From: Bacteroidales bacterium UBA4293
GTDB lineage: Bacteria > Bacteroidota > Bacteroidia > Bacteroidales > Bacteroidaceae
Assembly (NCBI GenBank): GCA_002395835.1
Contig: DGVD01000009.1
Span: 654-64,653, forward strand
Reading direction: 5' to 3'
DNA length: 64,000 bases
Part shown: positions 25,290 to 33,073 of the stretch, piece after piece
Layout: every line of letters starts with the position of its first letter
Numbering within the stretch: position 1 is the first letter of the stretch
Translations under genes and position numbers: made by a program
The notes under the pieces: generated by a model
The model's input: the letters and a program-made list of their open reading frames with translations, nothing else
The model's database searches: none
Told to the model about the DNA's origin: nothing

Positions 25290-26117
25290 ATGACAAAGGA
25301 AAGATTATATGAGATAGTGGAGAGTGCTTCGTATAGGGAAGACACTTCCTCCCGTGTCTACGACTGGATAATGTACTCAGCTATTATTCTGGGTTTGATT
25401 CCACTGATGTTTAGACATACCAATAAAGTCCTCTTGTGGATGGATTACATTTCCTGTGCTTGCTTTATTGTTGACTATATTCTGCGTTGGTACACTCATA
25501 ATATCCGAAGAAAAAAGAACGGGAAAAAAGTCACAGGTTTATATTCTTATGTCATCTACCCATTTACCCCGATGGCAATCATAGACTTGCTGTCTATCTT
25601 GCCTACATTTACCATCATTAGCAACTCGTTCAAGGTGGCCAGAATGCTTCGTCTCCTCAAGATTCTGCGTATCCTCCGGGCTACCAAGATGTTCATGCCA
25701 CTCATCATCCTGACAAACGTGCTGAAAAGGGAACGAGGGGTTCTACTCACCGTGCTCAGCATGTCAGTGGTTTATATCTTCATCACAGCACTCATCATGT
25801 TCAATACGGAGGAGGGCATCGACAATGAACATAAGTTTGAAACCTTCTATGAATCCATCTATTGGGCTACCTGTATGCTGACCACCGTGGGGTATGGAGA
25901 TATTTACCCGATTACCACGATAGGACGGTTGATTAGTATGATTTCATCCTTAGTAGGTGTGGCAGTGATAGCTTTACCATCGGGTGTGATTACAGCTGGT
26001 TATCTGGATGAAATTCGTGAAAGAAGGGAGAGGAAACTCCAGAGCGAGAAACTAGAAAGTCAAAAACCAGAAAAGCTAGAGGTGGTGGAAACGGAAGAAT
26101 TTCTGGCAGAAGATTAA
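25290..26117 (+). CDS. Voltage-gated potassium channel (Kv-like ion_trans family)
   Basis: This 275-residue inner-membrane protein has six helices. The S4 voltage sensor is FKVARMLRLLKILRILR at about 115-130, with Arg or Lys at nearly every third position. The pore helix and filter TTVGYGD (about 198-204) mark K+ selectivity. The inner gate helix (ISMISSLVGVAVIALPSGVIT) is followed by a charged cytoplasmic tail. Length matches bacterial six-helix Kv channels without an RCK domain. It ends at a perfect terminator. Its upstream region carries the unusual 11-bp array. Confidence 0.93.
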   Translation: MTKERLYEIVESASYREDTSSRVYDWIMYSAIILGLIPLMFRHTNKVLLWMDYISCACFIVDYILRWYTHNIRRKKNGKKVTGLYSYVIYPFTPMAIIDLLSILPTFTIISNSFKVARMLRLLKILRILRATKMFMPLIILTNVLKRERGVLLTVLSMSVVYIFITALIMFNTEEGIDNEHKFETFYESIYWATCMLTTVGYGDIYPITTIGRLISMISSLVGVAVIALPSGVITAGYLDEIRERRERKLQSEKLESQKPEKLEVVETEEFLAED

Positions 26118-26121
26118 AAAG

Positions 26122-26151
26122 AAACGGTTCACTCATCAAAGTGAACCGTTT
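26122..26151. terminator. Bidirectional intrinsic terminator
   Basis: AAACGGTTCACT pairs perfectly with AGTGAACCGTTT around a six-base loop. It lies between convergent genes. Confidence 0.88.
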
Positions 26152-26155
26152 TTAT

Positions 26156-26752
26156 TTACTGATTAATTTCGAAATTATCAAATTCTGCAGAAATGCCTCT
26201 AGCATAGAGACCTACTCCCGTAGTTCCTACCAAGGATTCTCCTGCTTTCAGGTGCTTTTGGTATTCCATGGCCTTTTTTCCATTCACCAGGAAAGTCAGT
26301 CGGTTAGAATCATACTCTACCGTCAACGTCATCTTTCTTCCCGTTCTCACACGGAAATCGGTTTCCCGGTAACCTTCCAACCTTTCATTGATGATTCTGC
26401 AGAAAGACACTTGATTACCTGCAAACTGGAAGAGGATGAAATTATACTCATCTTCTACGTCTACCATCATACCTACCGTGTGATTAGGAGCCAACTTCTT
26501 TGCTTCTACTTCTACGGAGATGGAGAAAGGTTTGTTGAGATCCATAGGAGCAAAGCAGGTGGAAATGGCAGCTTTACCCTTAGAATCCAGACAAAGTTTC
26601 CCTCTTTTAATCACTATTTCTTTTCCCTTTTCTCTCTGGGTCCATCCCATTCTATTATCACTAAAGTTTTCCGTAGCAATCTGTGCACTCATCGACAGGC
26701 AAGAGATGAATAGCGTAACAAAGAATGTTACTCTTCTGAATGTATTACTCAT
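26156..26752 (-). CDS. Exported beta-sandwich (LamG/DUF1080-like) protein
   Basis: This 198-residue protein has a signal peptide (TFFVTLFISCLSMSAQ). The mature part looks like one concanavalin-A-like sandwich: ENFSDNRMGW at the start, YNFILFQFAGNQVSFCRI and KMTLTVEYDSNRLTFLVNGK in the middle, and GVGLYARGISAEFDNFEI at the end. That ending is the usual closing strand of DUF1080/LamG domains (glycan-binding or 3-keto-glycoside hydrolase folds). No catalytic residue can be named. A TATTTTTG box is complementary to 26784-26791. Confidence 0.65.
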   Translation of the reverse strand: MSNTFRRVTFFVTLFISCLSMSAQIATENFSDNRMGWTQREKGKEIVIKRGKLCLDSKGKAAISTCFAPMDLNKPFSISVEVEAKKLAPNHTVGMMVDVEDEYNFILFQFAGNQVSFCRIINERLEGYRETDFRVRTGRKMTLTVEYDSNRLTFLVNGKKAMEYQKHLKAGESLVGTTGVGLYARGISAEFDNFEINQ

Positions 26753-26783
26753 TTTGATAATTTGCTATAATTAATTACGGAGA

Positions 26784-26791
26784 CAAAAATA
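26784..26791 (-). promoter_or_regulatory. -7 box of the beta-sandwich protein gene
   Basis: The complement reads TATTTTTG, 32 bases before the start. Confidence 0.55.
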
Positions 26792-26895
26792 AGTATTAAT
26801 TTCCAAGAATCAAAAAAATGAAGTAGGGAAATTCCCCTATACTTTTAGGCATTTTCCCTTGCAGTAGGAAAAATCCCACCGTATTTTTGCAATGT

Positions 26896-27086
26896 GAAAA
26901 GAAAGATAAGAAGTTAATAAAAGGAAACTAACTCTCTCATTTATGAGAATAGAAATGTTTTCATAGGTTTATTTAAGGTTTTAAAGATTTGTTTTAATTA
27001 ATGTTTGTGTGTTTTTCATGGTATTATTTTTAGGTTAAAGTTTAGAAATTAAAGCAGGCCCACTGAGAAGCGGGCCTGTTTCTTTT
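26896..27086 (+). ncRNA. Candidate small RNA C (intergenic, about 190 nt)
   Basis: The gene-free stretch 26753-27084 holds a plus-strand promoter: TTG 26859-26861, 20-bp gap, TATTTTTG 26882-26889. It also holds a terminator CAGGCCCACT (27055-27064), GAGA loop, AGCGGGCCTG and TTTCTTTT. TTTAGGTTAAAG lies 12 bases before the hairpin (27029-27040). AGAAGTTAAT recurs from candidate B. An imperfect palindrome TAGGGAAATTCCCCTA (26824-26839) lies just upstream of the promoter. The hairpin also fits as terminator for the convergent gene ending at 27085. Confidence 0.5.
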
Positions 27087-27495
27087 ATTCTTTATTTTCT
27101 AAGTTTTTCTCTCTTTTCTTTTCTTCCATCTTTACTTTTATACAGAATGTAAGTAGCATTCCTAATCCCATTCCGGCAATGAGCATCACCCAAAATCCGA
27201 AATCATTCTGTTTTATACCTAAAAGGATGGTCAGTAAATAACCAAAGGCTAGTCCTAATAAGGTTAATCCAGCTTGGAGCATAACGTAAGGATTTTCTTT
27301 TTTAGCTTTCTTTTCACTTCCTGCCAGAAGGATTTTTGCAGTTTCAGGATCTGTCTTGTTTTGGACGATAGAATCACGAATCATTCTTTCGTTCTTTTTT
27401 TCATTCACATCAGTTATTATCCAACCAATAATAGAAACAATTCCAGCTAGGATACCCATAACACTAACAATGATAGGTAATGAAAATGCATTCAT
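27085..27495 (-). CDS. Small membrane protein (DUF6249-like), third gene of the sigma operon
   Basis: This 136-residue protein has three hydrophobic helices (LPIIVSVMGILAGIVSIIGWII; LQAGLTLLGLAFGYLLTILLGI; FWVMLIAGMGLGMLLTFCI) and a strongly basic/acidic tail. Its shape resembles DUF6249 proteins found beside ECF sigma factors in Bacteroidetes; that identification is from memory of the architecture. The start is set at 27495: the longer frame to 27744 overlaps the neighbouring gene and is not hydrophobic. Placement suggests a part in sensing or controlling the sigma factor. Confidence 0.7.
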   Translation of the reverse strand: MNAFSLPIIVSVMGILAGIVSIIGWIITDVNEKKNERMIRDSIVQNKTDPETAKILLAGSEKKAKKENPYVMLQAGLTLLGLAFGYLLTILLGIKQNDFGFWVMLIAGMGLGMLLTFCIKVKMEEKKREKNLENKE

Positions 27496-27554
27496 ATTTT
27501 TTATAATTTTAAGAGTTAAACTTCTATTTATAAGACCGTTTTCAGGATTAATTA

Positions 27555-27878
27555 TTACACTATTTTTGAATAAAATTTTGCAGAAAATATATTTGCATAG
27601 TAGATAATGCTTATCAGGAATATCAGCATGCTGAATGTGAAGGAGAAGGCAACTTCCTTTTCCATTCCGCTTTCCGTGATGTAATAAATTCCAGCAAACG
27701 GTAGGACAGTGAGTGCTGAAATCCCGAAGGAAAATATAGCCCATTTAACAAACAGTTTTCTTAGTTTTTGTTTCTGAACAGTAAGCATAACTTGTTTGTT
27801 CACTTCTTCCAAGATGTTTTCCCGTCTCAGTGTTTCACTGATGAGAGAATCCAGTTCATTGTCATTTATTTCTTTCAT
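27555..27878 (-). CDS. Probable membrane anti-sigma factor or sigma-linked protein
   Basis: This 107-residue protein has a soluble helical N-terminal region (about 1-40, many E and K) and two transmembrane helices (about 45-68 and 78-98). Its first codons overlap the end of the ECF sigma gene by 17 bp, so translation is probably coupled. A short cytoplasmic helix plus membrane anchor is the usual plan of an anti-sigma factor, but no ZAS-type zinc motif (HxxxCxxC) is present. The assignment rests on position and topology only. Confidence 0.7.
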   Translation of the reverse strand: MKEINDNELDSLISETLRRENILEEVNKQVMLTVQKQKLRKLFVKWAIFSFGISALTVLPFAGIYYITESGMEKEVAFSFTFSMLIFLISIIYYANIFSAKFYSKIV

Positions 27879-28395
27879 GATCTATTTTTTTCTTTAAAAG
27901 TTCACGAATGCGGTGCAGTTTCACTAAGACATTACTTGAGGTCAGTCCTGTAAGTTGCGCTATTTCTGCAGTTTTCTTTCCCTTATAGTAATGTAGACGG
28001 ATAATTTTCTGGTCATCGGGAGGTAGTTCTTTTATGGATTTTTCTAGAATCTGTATCAGAGTTTCATGTTCTTCATCATCTTCTGGTTCAGGTTCTTTCC
28101 ATTTCGACTCATCCATAAATTCTGTTCGTTCTCTTCGTATTTTATCCAACGTATTCAAGGAAAGATGTGCTGCAATGGAAAGCATCCAAGCACCTAGTGA
28201 ATCTCCATGCCAACTATCTAGATTGGTGTAAGCTCTAATGAAGGTCTGCTGGGTAATCTCTTGAGCCAGATCTTCACGCTTCATCAAACTGATGGCTTTT
28301 GAGAACACCATGCCTGAATAGCGTTTTACTATCAGACTATAGCATTGAGTTTCACCGTGTCTGAGGATTCGTTGTACTATTTCTTTGTCTTCCAT
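27862..28395 (-). CDS. ECF-type RNA polymerase sigma factor
   Basis: This 177-residue regulator has region 2 (REDLAQEITQQTFIRAYTNLDSW, core and -10 binding) and region 4 with a helix-turn-helix (KTAEIAQLTGLTSSNVLVKLHRIRELL). They are joined by an acidic linker (EPEPEDDEEHET). The length is normal for the ECF family. It is first in a three-gene minus-strand operon whose next genes code for small membrane proteins, a typical sigma/anti-sigma set. No TAnnTTTG box lies directly upstream, consistent with autoregulation from a different promoter, though I could not identify that. Confidence 0.92.
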   Translation of the reverse strand: MEDKEIVQRILRHGETQCYSLIVKRYSGMVFSKAISLMKREDLAQEITQQTFIRAYTNLDSWHGDSLGAWMLSIAAHLSLNTLDKIRRERTEFMDESKWKEPEPEDDEEHETLIQILEKSIKELPPDDQKIIRLHYYKGKKTAEIAQLTGLTSSNVLVKLHRIRELLKKKIDHERNK

Positions 28396-28579
28396 TTTCC
28401 GTTGTTTCTATTCTAAAGACAGACAAGAATCGAAATTATTACATTTAGAACCAATTATTTTCGGTAAAAATAGCATTATTACCTGGAATAACCATTATGA
28501 ATGAGGAAATTACATAAAAATTGAAAAAAAGTAGGGAGTGTTTTTTGTATTTTTAATTGTTTAAAGTATATTTGCCACT

Positions 28580-28678
28580 GTAAAACGATTTTCAGACATT
28601 AATTAGTAAACAAGCTAAGTTTAGTTAATTAAAATTTGGGAGAAGATTCTCTGTGAAGAGGGTCTTCTTTTGTTTTTA
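28580..28678 (+). ncRNA. Candidate small RNA D (intergenic, about 98 nt)
   Basis: The gene-free stretch 28396-28848 has a full promoter: TTTG 28544-28547, 19-bp gap, TATATTTG 28567-28574. About 70 bases later comes GAAGATTCTCT (28642-28652), GTGA loop, AGAGGGTCTTC and a T-run. The hairpin differs from candidate A by one base in the stem. Unlike A-C, no convergent gene ends here (both neighbours point away), so the terminator cannot belong to another gene. This makes D the best-supported candidate. Confidence 0.6.
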
Positions 28679-28809
28679 TTACCATAGATTTCCCTCTTTT
28701 CTGCAGAAATAGCCCTTATTTTTTTAATGTAGAAAATTCTAGTTCATATATAGACGATGCCTATGAGAAATTATTTTCTAAGATTTTAAGTGATTCCGAT
28801 GAAAAAGTG

Positions 28810-28817
28810 TATCTTTG
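28810..28817 (+). promoter_or_regulatory. -7 box of trpS
   Basis: TATCTTTG, 32 bases before ATG 28849. An in-frame upstream start at 28807 precedes the box and is excluded. Confidence 0.65.
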
Positions 28818-28848
28818 CATCCTTGATAACAAAAAAAATAAAAAGTAT

Positions 28849-29847
28849 ATGGACAAGAAACCCATCGTTCTGTCGGGCATTCGTGCTACAGGACATCTTC
28901 ACCTGGGAAATTATTATGGTGCGTTAAGAAATTTCGTAGATATGCAGAACGACTATGATTGTCGTTATTTCATAGCAGACTATCATTCTCTAACTACACA
29001 ACCAGATCCAAGCCTTTTGAACGGTAATGTACGTTCTATTTTGGCAGAGTACATTGCTGCAGGTATGGATCCAGAGAAATGCATGGTATATGTGCAGAGC
29101 GATGTCCCTGAAACTTGTGAGTTCTTCACTCTACTGAATATGCATGCTTACTTAGGTGAGCTGGAGAAGACAGTAGCCTTCAAGGATAAAGCTAGAAAGC
29201 AACCCAACAATGTGAATGCTGGTCTTCTTACATATCCGGTGCTGATGGCAGCAGATATTCTTCAGCATAAAGCAAATTTCGTTCCTGTAGGTAAAGATCA
29301 GCTTCAGCACTTGGAAATGGCACGTAATTTTGCCGTTCGTTTCAACCATTTCTATAAGACTGATTTTATGGTGGAACCTCGTGCTTATGAGGCAAAAGGT
29401 GAGCCTATCAAGATTCCTGGTCTGGATGGTTCCGGAAAGATGGGAAAGAGCGAGGGCAACTGTATTTACATCAACGATGATGACAAGACAGTAATCAAGA
29501 AATTCAAGAAGGCTGTCACCGATATGACTCCTACAGAACCTAACTCAGAGATGAATGAACCTGTGAAGAACTTGTTCTATTTCCTGAAACTGGTATCTAC
29601 CCCAGAAGTGTATGATCAGTTCCTGGCTTCATGGAACGACTGCTCTATCCGTTATGGTGATCTGAAGATGCAAATTGCTGAAGATGTACTCAAGGTTACC
29701 CGTCCTATTCGGGAGCGTTATGAGGAAATCTATGCAGATACAGATTATTTAAATAAGGTGCGTAAGATGGGTGCAGAAAAAGTTCGTGAAGTGGTTCGTA
29801 AGAACGTGGAGGAGATGCGTCAACTTATGGGCATCAAGATGTTTTAA
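28849..29847 (+). CDS. trpS: Tryptophanyl-tRNA synthetase
   Basis: This 332-residue class I aminoacyl-tRNA synthetase charges tRNA-Trp with tryptophan and ATP. The HIGH-type motif is HLHLGNYYGAL (about 16-26) and the KMSKS-type motif is GKMGKSEGN. Length is normal for bacterial TrpRS. The visible gene is complete with its own promoter and terminator. No trp-type leader or attenuator was recognised in the 40-base leader. Confidence 0.96.
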   Translation: MDKKPIVLSGIRATGHLHLGNYYGALRNFVDMQNDYDCRYFIADYHSLTTQPDPSLLNGNVRSILAEYIAAGMDPEKCMVYVQSDVPETCEFFTLLNMHAYLGELEKTVAFKDKARKQPNNVNAGLLTYPVLMAADILQHKANFVPVGKDQLQHLEMARNFAVRFNHFYKTDFMVEPRAYEAKGEPIKIPGLDGSGKMGKSEGNCIYINDDDKTVIKKFKKAVTDMTPTEPNSEMNEPVKNLFYFLKLVSTPEVYDQFLASWNDCSIRYGDLKMQIAEDVLKVTRPIRERYEEIYADTDYLNKVRKMGAEKVREVVRKNVEEMRQLMGIKMF

Positions 29848-29872
29848 GAATTTTATCTCACTTTAAATAAAT

Positions 29873-29904
29873 ACTCCTGCTTATCCAATTAGATAGGCAG
29901 GAGT
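29873..29904. terminator. Terminator of trpS (probably bidirectional)
   Basis: ACTCCTGCTTATC pairs with GATAGGCAGGAGT (one G-T) around a six-base loop, then TCTTTTTT. Confidence 0.85.
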
Positions 29905-29916
29905 CTTTTTTAAGTT

Positions 29917-30195
29917 CTATTTCAGATGAAGTTCGGCTTGCTGCATTTTACGAATGGTCTCATTAAGAGCTTCAAACTCCTTTTTGCATTCATCGAATTC
30001 TGCAGTTTTTTTTATTTTTGTGCAGATGTTGCTCAGGTTCTCAGCTGCTGCTTTCAGAGATTCCTTAGAGACGTTTTCTATCTGAATGCATTCTTCTGTA
30101 TTTTCTGTTTTGCTTACAGGCTTCGTTTCTGTAGCTGATGCTGTTCCGATGAATAGGGTTAACATCGCAATGATGGAGAATATAAACTTTTTCAT
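29917..30195 (-). CDS. Small exported helical protein
   Basis: This 92-residue protein has a signal peptide (FSIIAMLTLFIGTASA). The mature 70 residues are charged and helical (KESLKAAAENLSNICTKIKKTAEFDECKKEFEALNETI) with three cysteines that could pair in the periplasm. I do not recognise the family. It has a good -7 box (complement of 30239-30246) and diverges from the lipoprotein gene at 30431. Confidence 0.6.
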   Translation of the reverse strand: MKKFIFSIIAMLTLFIGTASATETKPVSKTENTEECIQIENVSKESLKAAAENLSNICTKIKKTAEFDECKKEFEALNETIRKMQQAELHLK

Positions 30196-30238
30196 AATTG
30201 TATCCTTTTAATGGTTCGTAATTCATTTTTCTGTATTG

Positions 30239-30246
30239 CAAATATA
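30239..30246 (-). promoter_or_regulatory. -7 box of the small exported protein gene
   Basis: The complement reads TATATTTG, 44 bases before the start. Confidence 0.6.
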
Positions 30247-30278
30247 GGTGGGGGTGTGCTCTATTTCAAAATCCATTC

Positions 30279-30306
30279 CGACTAACAAGGGTATTTGTTC
30301 GACTAA
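30279..30306. promoter_or_regulatory. Candidate operator: CGACTAA direct repeats 21 bp apart
   Basis: CGACTAA at 30279-30285 and again at 30300-30306 share flanks (TYCGACTAAY). The spacing is exactly two helical turns, the usual layout of AraC-family half-sites. They lie between divergent promoters and 1.1 kb before an araC-type gene. Confidence 0.4.
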
Positions 30307-30378
30307 TCGACGGATTAACCCCTCTTTATTTGAAATTAGTTTAAGCAAAAAGGCTAAAACATTAAAAGTAGTGAATTT

Positions 30379-30410
30379 TTTGTATCAATGCGATTAATTC
30401 TATATTTTTG
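30379..30410 (+). promoter_or_regulatory. Promoter of the lipoprotein-AraC operon
   Basis: TTTG (30379-30382) and TATTTTTG (30403-30410), 20 bp apart, 21 bases before ATG 30431. Confidence 0.75.
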
Positions 30411-30430
30411 CATGAAATAGTGATTAGGAC

Positions 30431-31354
30431 ATGAAGAATTTTCTCATTTTAATACTCTTTTCCTTTCTATTCGTTTCCTGTGGACAACAGTCCTCTAACG
30501 AGGAGGCAGGTCTTGTAGATGTAGACTCCCTTGCTGTAGTCAACAAAGAGAGGAGTAGGATTGCCTTGCCTCAGTCTTTGAATAAATCGGATACAGACGG
30601 ACTATATGAAGCAAAGATTAATAAAGAAGGGGAAGTTAATATTACGTTTAACGATCGAGTTTGTAATCGTTTAGCAAGAAAGGTGGGACTTCCTCTCCTG
30701 ATTAGTAAATCAACCACCGTAGAAGGGTTGAATCAATCTTGTGCAGGTATCATGCATGTAAAATTAGGTAAGGATAGAGACCCTTATCTGGTTTTGATTA
30801 GTGCCCGTGGTAGGGTAGCTATCATGAGTATTATAGATGCCATCACTAAAGGTGATCTTCATTGCAGTGGCCCTCTCCATGGAATCAACAATGTTTCTTC
30901 GGTGATAGAAGAATTCGGAAAAGATGGTCATAAAGTATTGGCAAGTATGGATAATGGGGAAACAAAGCCGATTCTCAGTTCCAAAGAATTTGCCGGTTAT
31001 TATTTGGTAGACTCTTTGGAAGTCCAACTCACCAGTGACTGGAACATCTCTATGGATGATAACCTGAAAGAATTTCATCATTTGGGTTCTTTTTATCTGA
31101 CCCAATCCGAAGGGCCTGATTCATTGGGAAATACTTCCTATAATCTGATGGTCAATTTCCCAGACAGAACTTATAGCCTTACTTTCCAGATTGAGCCTAA
31201 GGAATTTAGAACCAATTATTTTATGACTTTCTATGCAGATGATGAATTTCCTCTGTCTCAAGGTGAAAGAATAAAGGTTCGATATAATAAAACCTCTCAG
31301 CTAGGAGTCGTGGATGATGGTTATGAGGAAGAACTGGAAGAAGAGGAAGAGTAA
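30431..31354 (+). CDS. Lipoprotein of unknown function
   Basis: This 307-residue protein has lipobox FVSC at Cys17 (MKNFLILILFSFLFVSCGQ). The mature part is mixed alpha/beta with no motif I recognise. The C terminus is an unusually acidic tail (EEELEEEEE). It is followed 25 bases later by an AraC-type regulator, so the two are likely co-transcribed. It may have a sensory or cell-envelope role controlled by that regulator. Function is not assigned. Confidence 0.65.
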   Translation: MKNFLILILFSFLFVSCGQQSSNEEAGLVDVDSLAVVNKERSRIALPQSLNKSDTDGLYEAKINKEGEVNITFNDRVCNRLARKVGLPLLISKSTTVEGLNQSCAGIMHVKLGKDRDPYLVLISARGRVAIMSIIDAITKGDLHCSGPLHGINNVSSVIEEFGKDGHKVLASMDNGETKPILSSKEFAGYYLVDSLEVQLTSDWNISMDDNLKEFHHLGSFYLTQSEGPDSLGNTSYNLMVNFPDRTYSLTFQIEPKEFRTNYFMTFYADDEFPLSQGERIKVRYNKTSQLGVVDDGYEEELEEEEE

Positions 31355-31379
31355 TTTAACGAGAAGCTATTAGAATTAT

Positions 31380-32282
31380 ATGTCTCAGACCCTGAAAGTA
31401 GAAACCGTAAACACCTATGTTGAATATGTAGGAGCAGAAGTCTTACATCCTCTTGTAGGTGTGATTCATTATGACGAGCTTACTAATATACATAGTAGTT
31501 TGAATAGCTACGGTGTATATGGATTGTTTCTGCAGAAGAGTTTTCCTGAAAATCTAATTTACGGGGTAATTAACTACGAGGTATCAAATGATTCATTAAT
31601 AGCTGTGGCTCCAGGGCAACTAGGTGGAATACCAGATGATGGAAATACGATTGATTTAAGCGGTTGGGTTTTGCTTTTTCATCCCGATTTCATTAGAGGG
31701 ACAGAACTGGAACGTAAGATGTCTAGCTATCATTTCTTTTCTTATACCTCGAATGAAGCCCTTCGTTTAGAGCCAGAAGAGAAAGAGATTCTTATACGCA
31801 TCATAGAACAGATACGGAATGAATTAAAGAATAGTTCTGAAGATCCCTATTTAAATGACATTGTACGAACTAGCATCCAACTGGTTCTGGAGTATTGCAA
31901 TAGATTCTATGCCAGACAAATAAAGAAGGAGGCTTCGGAAAACCATCATGTTTTGAGCCGGTTCCATAATCTTCTTACTCACTATTATGAAGATAACAAG
32001 CAACGGAAATCGGGTATTCCTACGGTTAGATATTGTGCCAGGGAGTTATTTCTTTCACCCAACTATTTTGGAGATATAATTAAGAATGCTACGGGAGAAA
32101 CGGCTACTCGTTTTATTCAGAATTTTGTGATTGATAGAGCTAAAAGTTTGTTGGTAAGTGGTATGAGTGTTTCTCAAACAGCAGATGCATTAGGATACGA
32201 ATATCCTTCTCATTTTACCCGAACTTTTAAAACTGTGACAGGAATGCTGCCTTCACAGTTTTGTTTAAGTCAGAATCGCTAA
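31380..32282 (+). CDS. AraC-family transcriptional regulator
   Basis: This 300-residue DNA-binding protein has an N-terminal beta-rich sensing domain (about 15-150). The C-terminal double helix-turn-helix (about 195-295) contains FLSPNYFGDIIKNATGETATRFI and VSQTADALGYEYPSHFTRTFK, the standard AraC signature, ending TGMLPSQF. The effector is unknown. It is second in an operon with a lipoprotein, and two direct repeats 21 bp apart upstream of that operon are candidate binding sites. Confidence 0.92.
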   Translation: MSQTLKVETVNTYVEYVGAEVLHPLVGVIHYDELTNIHSSLNSYGVYGLFLQKSFPENLIYGVINYEVSNDSLIAVAPGQLGGIPDDGNTIDLSGWVLLFHPDFIRGTELERKMSSYHFFSYTSNEALRLEPEEKEILIRIIEQIRNELKNSSEDPYLNDIVRTSIQLVLEYCNRFYARQIKKEASENHHVLSRFHNLLTHYYEDNKQRKSGIPTVRYCARELFLSPNYFGDIIKNATGETATRFIQNFVIDRAKSLLVSGMSVSQTADALGYEYPSHFTRTFKTVTGMLPSQFCLSQNR

Positions 32283-32289
32283 TAGAGAT

Positions 32290-32853
32290 TTATTTATTGG
32301 TATTGTTCTCTGGAATGTTCTCTATCAATTCTTTATTTTTCTCAATACTTTCTTTTATCTGCTTCCTGATAGTTTCTGCACCTTCTATATTATTTTTCCA
32401 ATCTTCCATATAGTAGGAGCGGACTATTTTGCTGAGTTCCTTGTCAAAGATATGAACTACTTGTTCCGTTATAAGAACACCATCATTATTCTTAGTGGTA
32501 TATGTTTGTATCGCTTTTAGCCCTATAAAATCTACGGGTCGGCTTACAAGATACACAATGTCGTCTCCATCTTGCTGGATTTTCTTTTGGTACAGCTTCG
32601 CTTCTTCACTCTCAGGGTCAAGAGTATTCAACTTGTTTATATTTCTTCCTAGTCTGTTTATCTTGTCTAGTAGTTCTGGTTCCTCAATAGGGCTGAAAGC
32701 ACTGTCTATTTTAGTGTCAATAACTTCATAGTCGTCTGGATTAACTAGGGTTTGTCTCATTTCTTCTTCAATGAGATTCTCAATGATGTCTTTTCTAGTT
32801 GGTGAACATGCAACAAGACACAAAACGGATATAATTACAAGATACTTTTTCAT
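32290..32853 (-). CDS. Lipoprotein of unknown function
   Basis: This 187-residue lipoprotein has lipobox LVAC at Cys16. The mature region is charged and mostly helical (IENLIEEEMRQTLVNPDDYEVIDTKID; LLDKINRLGRNINKLNTLDPES), with a short sheet-like middle. No family is recognised. The start at 32853 is preferred because the -7 box (complement of 32872-32879) precedes it, excluding an in-frame ATG at 32904. Confidence 0.65.
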   Translation of the reverse strand: MKKYLVIISVLCLVACSPTRKDIIENLIEEEMRQTLVNPDDYEVIDTKIDSAFSPIEEPELLDKINRLGRNINKLNTLDPESEEAKLYQKKIQQDGDDIVYLVSRPVDFIGLKAIQTYTTKNNDGVLITEQVVHIFDKELSKIVRSYYMEDWKNNIEGAETIRKQIKESIEKNKELIENIPENNTNK

Positions 32854-32871
32854 ACTATAAATTTCTGAGTA

Positions 32872-32879
32872 CAAAGTTA
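32872..32879 (-). promoter_or_regulatory. -7 box of the lipoprotein gene
   Basis: The complement reads TAACTTTG, 19 bases before the start. Confidence 0.6.
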
Positions 32880-33073
32880 CAATTATTTTGTGGAATAATC
32901 TCATCCTCTTAAACCTATTCTAAGGTGAAAAATCAAAGCTAATTATTAATGTCAATACAAATGTATATGCCAATGGGTATTAGTTTCGCTTTTTCAGTAA
33001 AAATCTAAAGAAGGTTTTCATTTTTTTCCCTACCTTTACACTTCCTAAATACTACTACATATTTGAATATATT

